Source of the DNA: Theocolax elegans
Taxonomy: Eukaryota > Arthropoda > Insecta > Hymenoptera > Cerocephalidae
Length of the DNA stretch: 64,000 nucleotides
Reading direction: 5' to 3'
Assembly: GCA_026168455.1 (NCBI GenBank)
Contig: CM047430.1
Location: 2,442,869-2,506,868 of the forward strand
The position numbers and the translations under genes were made by a program. This document shows positions 57,422 through 64,000 of the stretch, one piece after another; positions within the stretch are counted from its first letter, which is position 1, and every line of letters begins with the position of its first letter. A model generated the notes under the pieces. It did no database searches and was not told the DNA's origin. It was given only the letters and a program-made list of their open reading frames with translations.

Positions 57422-59470
57422 TTATTTCATCTCTCCCATTTTCCTCTGCATTTTCCAATAGCTGTCTGAGCAGCGGGAACAATTTTTGGAGAATACTCCC
57501 TTCCTCCCGCAGTTTCTGCAGAAAACTGCGTTTGGAGAAGGGCAGATCCTCCAGCTATGTCCCAGTCCCCCGCAATTCCAACATCCCGGGCGACATTTGC
57601 TCGGGTTGGGGCGGGACATACGTGCTTCTGCCGGGATACTCCCGCTCGTCCTTAGGATTGTCCCCGCTGCGGCAGACTGCGTAGAGGTGCTGGGGAGATC
57701 CATGAGAGAGGGGAGGGTTGTAGGGGGCTGTACTGGTTGGGACATAAGGGATGGTAGAGTCGTAAGGGCGGATGGTTGTGGTTCTTTAAATTTTCTTGGG
57801 TAAATTGGCTTTTGCTCTACGTAGTTTGGCGTGCTGACTTTATTTAGCTTGAATTTCTGCTTTTTCGGCGATTCAGCCCTTCGCTCATTTTTTTGTGTTT
57901 GCTGCCAATAATTGCTACTTTTCTTATTCTTTACAGCTTTGCTGTTCTGCTGCTTAGGTTCTTGCTTAGGGGGTACTGTATTTTCCCTTGCTGCTTGAGG
58001 GCTGTTCGGCTTCCATGGGTACTGATGCTGTATTTCCTTTTGTGGCTTGCTAGCTATGAGTGCTATAGACTTTGGAGGTACTCCAATATCTGATCTCTGC
58101 TCTGAGGAAACTGCTGCTGATTTACGGGTATACCTGAATGCTGGATTAAACGTACTTTGCTGCTGCTGTATGTTTAGGTTATTTGGGATTGAGTACGTTT
58201 CATTGTTCTCCTTATGCACTGGCGATCTGCTATACTGTCTATGTTGCTGTTGGTTACTTTGCTGACTGCTATTTTGTTCTATCAGTTTGCTGTATAACTG
58301 CTGCATTTGCTGTATTTGCTGCTCCAATCGCCTAAATTATTCATCATATTTGCTTTCGAGCTCTTTGTCGGTATTTTGCCTCTCTTTTGGAACGTTGGGT
58401 TCTGTAACTCCATCGTCTTCCCAATGGACACTTTGTACATTCCTATGTACATTGCTTAATTGCGTGCTGCTTCTGGGGTTATGTCTGTTTTCGCGTGCCT
58501 GATTGACTCTTTTTCCTTGGGTCGCTATTTCGGGTTCTTCATTGCTGTGTGGCGTATTTGCTCGGCTTACTAGTCTAGGTACGAGTGCAATAGGGGAAAA
58601 AGGGCTTGTGCTTATTGGACGAAAAGCTGAGGGTTGGATAGTTTGGGTTGGTCTAGGTCGGGTGTCTGTATAAATATTCGTACTGTATGTGGTAACTGGA
58701 GCTGTATATTGGGTAAATGGGTTATCTATGAGGTCTGGGTTTGTGGGAGATGAAGGGGCTAATGTGTGGATGGGGTAATAGGAAGTCGAATTTATGCTCA
58801 ACTGTGTTGTCGTTAAGCTTGGGACTGTATGCGTTAATTCCATCATTGAATTATCGCATACTGGTGACGGTAGACTCAATCTATATGCTGTAGATTGAGC
58901 TTGAGGACGATTTGCTGCGCTGCTTATCCTTAAATTTTCAATATTTAATCGCTGCATTTTTTCTCTCGTGTTGCTGTTTTCCCTTACAGCCGATTGTGTT
59001 TCCGATCCGTATTCCATTTCCGGTAATGACAACAAATTCTCATTACTTATGGAGATAGGATCTCGGTATTGTCCTCGTGATTGACCGGTTGGCAATTGAA
59101 TATAAAGCATTCGTTTTGCTTTACTATTTCTTGCTGGAGCTGTATCTGTAGCGATAGTGGGGATATTTTCTCTTTCTGATTGCGTAAGGGATAAATCTGT
59201 ATCTATAATCGGGTTAGCCTCGTCTACTGCTGCATTCCAGTCAGCAGACGATGGTCCGAAATTACGTCTAATTTCGTACCTAGCTAACCTATCTCTAATA
59301 ATTTTGCTATCTGCGTCTATATTTATTCCGACTTTGCTCGCGTATACCGAGATTCTACCATCACTGGTATTATTAATACTGCGTCTTATTACACCGGCAC
59401 CTACTGCTGGTTGTAATACCGATAAGTCTTCTCCTAAAATTAAATCAAGGTCATCACCGTTGTGAGACAT
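57422..59470 (-). CDS. Gag of non-autonomous element, one in-frame stop
   Basis: 59470-58337 (377 codons) and 58327-57422 are the same frame, separated by one TAA at 58337-58339. The N-terminus MSHNGDDLDLILGEDLSVLQ is acidic. A Ser/Thr/Pro-rich middle follows. The stop falls at the start of a Gln-rich coiled coil (LEQQIQQMQQLYSKLIEQNS). A basic linker leads to two knuckles, CWNCGGLGHSWRIC (canonical CCHC) and CRNCGRKGVFSKNC (Val replaces His). Total about 680 residues if the stop is read through or is a mutation. The capsid region is not similar to any Gag I can name. Confidence 0.75.
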
Positions 59471-60824
59471 TTTGAATTAATTTATTGTTGCTTAATTTAT
59501 TTTAATAATTAAATAAATATTATTATTGATAGCTCTTATTAGCTCGATTGCCGTGAAATATCTTAGCTCTTGTTTAATTATACTTAACTTAAATTAAACA
59601 TGCCAAGCAAAAATCCAAAAAAATAAAATACCAATGAAAGAAAGGAAAAAAAAAAGAAAAAAAAAAAAATTTTCACGCTAAGCTAATTAAATTAAATTCA
59701 CTTTCACTAAGCAATCCACAACAGCAGAAAAAAATAAACAAGCTTGCTTTATTATCGGCTGGGCAGTATAGCAAATAAATACAGCGGGAAATATGTATAT
59801 ATATATATGGGTTCAATTATTATTTTGTATCTTATATAGCTTATTATTCTGGGAAATTAATATATACAGCTTTTACTACACACCAAAATATTCCTTAAAT
59901 ATTCAGTATTAATAATATTATAATCAATCAATATTGGGGTATATGTGCAAGGGCCGTGCAAATTATGTTTATATAAATAATATATACACTGGGTTAGGCA
60001 GGCAGCAAATAACAATAAACAAAAATTATGCAGTATTATTTTTGTAACTATTATTATGGGGAGCAATGAGGGAGAAATTAAATTTTTGTTACAATGGTAT
60101 AGCAGGTCAAGCTAATTTTAATTATTATTATTTATTCAACTGACAATAAATAACTAGCAAAATGTGTGATTTAATTCACTAAGCATTAATTATATATAAA
60201 TAAGCAGAAAAACCAATTTAATCAAACGTGATAATAGCAGTAGGGATATTAAATAGCATTAATATGTTAATATATGTCACCAAGAAAAATTAATATGCTT
60301 AAGAAAATATATTAATAATGCTCAAAGCAGCTTAAATTATTATTATACTATCAAATGCAAATTTAAAAGAAAATTAATAAAATATTATTTTCTTATTGAA
60401 GCACTTACAAAAAAAAATGTCAAGAATACTTGGTTAATATAGCTGTATGGGTTAGAAGGAGAGGGAAAATGAATTATTTATATTTTTATTAACCAGCGTA
60501 CCCACAAAAAAAAACAACAATACATAACCAAATATGTAAAGCAGTGCAAATAATATATTCGAAAGAAAAAACAAATTTATGTTTTTCGTGCACGTGCTCA
60601 GTTTATTAATTATCAAAATGGCCGTCAAAATGGCCGACCGGTTCTTCCAGTGTTTGCGAGCTTGCTGAGGAAAAGGGGGAAGGGCAATATGGCTGCTTAT
60701 TTGCGTCGCGCTTCGACGCTTACAATAATTATTGCTCGATTTATTATGCACAAAAAAAAAACTATTTCTGTACGCCACTTTATGCAAAATTATTTTAATA
60801 AAAAGATCCCTTAAAAAAAAACAA
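59471..60824. other. 5' leader of Gag-only element
   Basis: About 1.35 kb, AT-rich, without a supported ORF. Confidence 0.65.
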
Positions 60825-60840
60825 CCACGTTGGGCGCCAA
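60825..60840 (-). promoter_or_regulatory. Primer binding site (tRNA-Lys) of Gag-only element
   Basis: On the minus strand TTGGCGCCCAACGTGG abuts the 5' LTR. From TGG onward it is complementary to the 3' end of tRNA-Lys(CTT). Confidence 0.85.
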
Positions 60841-61201
60841 TGTGACGCTGCACTGGGGATCAGGGTGCAGGTCAAATAAGATGGGCAAATAAGTAAAATA
60901 ACACACGTATTTATTAATAAGATATTAATTATCGGGGTGGGCGCCAGCCGCGTTGATTCGCGACACTACCGATTACTCGCGGGTAATCGTAACAAACAAA
61001 TTATATACGGCAGTACACTCGCCGTGTCGAACCGTGGCCGAGTTTCTGTTACTCCGGAATACGCTGTAAGGAGGGAAAGGGGAAGGACGGGAAAAGCACG
61101 GGATGCTCGCACGCACCTATTACGGTACACGGCGGTACCGTCAGCAGAGAGAAGAAACAATCACCAACCTTTATGGAGAATCCGGGACGCTTAACCAGGA
61201 C

Positions 61202-61256
<55 letters not shown>

Positions 61257-61735
61257 ATATGGCACTCGTACGCACGATATTTTGGGAGGTCGTCAAGTCG
61301 GCCCGACTGTCCGTAGAGCTCTCGCAAGAGTCGTAGCTCGCGAGAGCCGTGGTTCGGCCTACGCGCATGCGCGTAGCTCGTTTTCGGCAGCCAAGTGCGG
61401 CGCGATCGTGCGTCGGTCGTACGGACCGCGATCGCGCGTATTGAGGTGGCTCAGCTGATCTCCCGCGACCGCTGGGCATCCTCTCCCAATGTGTCTTTAT
61501 TCCTTAGCTCAATCCCTTACAGCTGCATGCTGGTTGACGTTAGGGATCCTCGTGCTACTTCTCACCGGCGCTCGTGTGTGCGGCATGGGTTGGAACTGGG
61601 TTTTTAGTCTTGGTGGGTAGGCAGGGTTTATTTACTGTGCGGGTAGGTAGGTGTAGGGAATTATATATGGGTAGGTAGGTGTTCGTTGTGGGTTCGATAG
61701 CTCGTTACTTGACATGTGCAAAGCACATTGTCACA
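60841..61735 (-). repeat. 5' LTR of Gag-only element
   Basis: 895 bp. Contains a ~45-bp segment absent from the 3' LTR (about 61038-61083) and a longer (CT)n run (61206-61252). Confidence 0.95.
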
Positions 61736-62289
61736 ACATATACTATATAGTTTAGATTACAACTGGACTGGCACATGTAGCAGAAAGTTTCTTCTATAAG
61801 CGACTAAAATTTGCCCATTATTATATTATAACACATTTGGTTATGCTATATGTGGGACTATATATATTTCAGTTTATAGTTAGACTTAAAACAGAACCAC
61901 AATTATTTACTTACACAAAATTTGTTTCATTAATTAAATTAATGGCTCAATTACAGAATTATCCTATGTTGGTACTTTCAATTCTTTCAATTCTTATATC
62001 AATGCAGCTCTCAGTACATATTGTTCTTGAATCATGTATAAGCTGCACTTATACAAATACAAGTAATTAACCAGAGTCAAATGAACAACTCCAGCGAATG
62101 GATACCATTAAATAAATAAGAAAAATCCTATGAAATATATATATTTACATACCCATAATAGTGCACTTTTTAGGTAGCCTCTCGTCACTTAAATTTAAAT
62201 TTCTTTTGCTGTATCTTCAGAGATTTATGATAATATTTACAAGGTAAAATGTTCCTCACAGCAAATTTGCTTTAATTTTACTTTGTACA

Positions 62290-62534
62290 TGATGGATTAT
62301 TGGGTGGTGGCAGCAATAAAAACACGCCTCACTACACTTCACTTTGTTTAATATAAAAATAATAAGATAATAAAAGTACAAGATAATAGAAACGAGATCT
62401 CGCCGTGGCGCCAAAACGATCAACTCAGATCGGTAGCTGAGGAGAGAGTAAGTCCTCCGACTAACACCGTGCTCTTCTATTGTCTTAAGGTGGTGGGGGG
62501 GAAATCGAGAGAAGGGCCGATCGCAATTCTAACA
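62290..62534 (-). repeat. 3' LTR of second copia copy
   Basis: Read on the minus strand it begins TGTTAGAATTGCG and ends AATAATCCATCA, 245 bp. Confidence 0.95.
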
Positions 62535-62639
62535 CTCCCTCCCGATCGGACCTGCAATCACTTACTGTTTCCTAAAAGAAATACAAATCACACATATTAA
62601 GCATAATATATACGCATCTCTTTATCCATTCATTATCTT

Positions 62640-63120
62640 GAAGGTTAGTTTATTATGTAAACCAAAAGCCAACGGCTTCGTAAATATATCAGCAAGCTGT
62701 TCTTTTGACTTAACCCACATCACTTTAACAAAACCCATTTTGACACATTTTCTCACATAATGTTCTTTAATTTCAATCATATGTAGCAATTTATTGCTAC
62801 CTGTTATTTGGGTGGCTGCACTAGCCGCCTAATTGTCGCACCACAGAATCATAGGTTTGAAGTCATCAATTATAATCAATTTGAGAGCATTTGACAACGA
62901 AATTTTATATTGACACGCCTCGCTCATTGCTATATACTCAGCTTGACAGATAGATAATGCAACATGTAATTACTTGTGTGTCTTTCAAGACTTTGCATCT
63001 CGAAATAATTTAATTACATAACCACTAGTTGTCAAACTATTTCTATAATCGGCAAAACTTGCATCAGAATAGGTTTGAATATCATCAGTATTGCCAGTAT
63101 ATTTTAGACCCAAGGACGCA
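62640..63120 (-). pseudogene. RNase H of second copia copy
   Basis: Matches the RNase H end at 17580-18035 on the opposite strand, with the ADIFTKPLAF end near 62665. Stops and indels prevent a continuous frame. Confidence 0.8.
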
Positions 63121-63127
63121 CTTCCCT

Positions 63128-64000
63128 TTAAATATCTAAAAATCCTTTTATCATTTCCCAATCGTCCTCATTCGGATTTATTTGATGCCTACTGACAATA
63201 TTCACTGCATAAGTGATATCAGTACGCCTCACATTTGCTAGATACAATAATGAACCCACGGCTTCTCTATAGGGAACATTCAGTTTGAATTCGTCACTTT
63301 TGAATTCCGATTCTGTTTCATTCTCTTCGCGATCGCGTCTCTTACGATTCGCTACCTGGTTTGTAATCATCGGAGTCCTTTGCGGATGCATATCACCAAA
63401 CCCAAATCTCTGTAACAATTTTAATATATAGCTTTCTTGTGACAATGTCAAAGTTTTATTCACTCTATCCCGTAAAATCTTAATTCCTAGAAAACACTTT
63501 GGTTCTCCCAGATTAGTCATTTCAAATTCTGATTTCAATTTAGCTTTCACCTCGCTTAATCGGACTTTATCGTTGCTAGCAATTAACATGTCATCAACAT
63601 ACAAAAACTTAAAACAAAATTTTATTCGCCTCTCGCCAAGTAAATAAGCATGGTTCACTATCATGAGTGTGTAGACCTGTTTTATTAGCACCTTCCGTAA
63701 ACCTTTCATTCCAACGTTTCGGACTGAATTTAAACCCATACAACGCTTTCTTTAACTTACAGACCTTCTCTCGCTTCTCTTTGCTCGTCACATTCATGCC
63801 TTCTGGCAATTCCATGTATATCTCTTCGCTTATAGTTCCGTCCAAGAAAGCGGTTTTCACGTCCATTTGATATACGTCCAAATCATATTTATTAATGATA
63901 GCTAGAACCGATCTTATCAAGGTTAATCTCAAAACAGGTGCATATGTTTCAACCAATTCATATTCATTTCTATCCTTGAAACCTCTTATAACAAGTCTCG
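63128..64000 (-). pseudogene. Reverse transcriptase of second copia copy
   Basis: Two overlapping frames (63956-63609 and 63739-63128) cover ETYAPVLRLTLIRSV, YQMDVKTAFLDG, KKALYGFK, LYVDDMLIAS, FEMTNLGEPKCFLGIKIL and YREAVGSLLYLANV. One frameshift near 63620 separates them. It is better preserved than 16615-17268 (KLLQRFGFG is intact here). Confidence 0.9.

Larger units (their letters stand above)
55683..61735 (-). mobile_element. Gag-only LTR retrotransposon (non-autonomous)
   Basis: The LTRs are 55683-56523 (3') and 60841-61735 (5'). The duplication ACAT flanks it (55679-55682, 61736-61739), and copy A of family R shows the empty site. PBS and PPT are present and oriented for minus-strand transcription. 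The only coding region is gag (57422-59470). There is no protease, RT, RNase H or integrase, so it must be mobilised in trans. The LTRs differ mainly by one ~45-bp indel, microsatellite length and a few substitutions, so it is recent. Confidence 0.9.
53387..62289 (-). repeat. Family R copy C, split by two LTR elements
   Basis: Family R DNA is 53387-55682 plus 61740-62289, inverse to copy A (about 6560-8250) and partly to copy B. The Gag-only element (55683-61735) sits at a position that is continuous in copy A near 7110-7120. A copia LTR begins at 62290, at a site continuous in copy A near 6570. Confidence 0.8.
62290..64000 (-). mobile_element. Second Ty1/copia copy (3' part), runs off window
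   Basis: Starts with an LTR (62290-62534) near-identical to 9916-10161. Then come the polypurine tract, RNase H and RT on the minus strand. Compared with the first copy, RT has fewer stops. The 5' part lies beyond 64000, so the full structure is unknown. Confidence 0.95.

Overview
The window is eukaryotic, very probably insect, and I lean to a hymenopteran such as an ant. The support is AT-rich intergenic DNA, arthropod-type Jockey LINEs, Ty1/copia and Ty3/gypsy elements with tRNA-Lys-type primer sites, tRNA-derived SINEs, and one spliced host exon of xanthine dehydrogenase. The species call is inference. There are no bacterial operons, no CRISPR arrays and no rRNA. Almost everything recognisable is a transposable element or its debris.

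Layout. At 0.1-1.0 kb a near-perfect palindrome carries two divergent tRNA-Arg-like heads. At 2.3-4.9 kb lies a 5'-truncated Jockey-type LINE (minus strand) whose endonuclease domain is deleted. At 6.5-9.6 kb is copy A of a modular AT-rich repeat family (called family R here), interrupted by a foldback element and ending in a large inverted repeat. At 9.9-18.4 kb is a Ty1/copia element with 246-bp LTRs, a 5-bp target duplication, a 1.36-kb internal tandem duplication, and a plausible 5' intron joining a 14-codon leader exon to gag. At 18.4-22.3 kb are minisatellite blocks and LTR debris, including a solo LTR related to the LTRs at 55.7-61.7 kb. At 22.3-29.7 kb are MITE-like elements, a decayed gypsy gag and a decayed LINE reverse transcriptase. 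At 32.2-34.2 kb is a gypsy pol relic with a foldback element inserted in it, followed by another foldback at 34.5-35.2 kb.

The only confident host coding sequence is a 350-bp XDH exon at 35.35-35.70 kb with good splice sites and intact active-site residues. Just downstream, 35.8-55.1 kb is a large inverted duplication of family R. Both arms share the same SINE insertion. Only the right arm holds a LINE, and that LINE is split by a 10.8-kb gypsy element with near-identical LTRs. The order of events is therefore family R, then SINE, then inverted duplication, then LINE, then gypsy. Family R continues to 62.3 kb and is interrupted at 55.68-61.74 kb by a young LTR element whose only recognisable protein is Gag. 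A second copia copy (minus strand) starts at 62.29 kb and runs off the window.

The most unusual candidates are: the extra ORF behind integrase in the gypsy element (proline-rich, then a charged coiled coil, then a Cys motif); AT-hook motifs in both the gypsy integrase tail and the copia polyprotein; the Gag-only LTR element; the spliced-gag model for copia; and two LINEs that both lost endonuclease sequence by an internal join.
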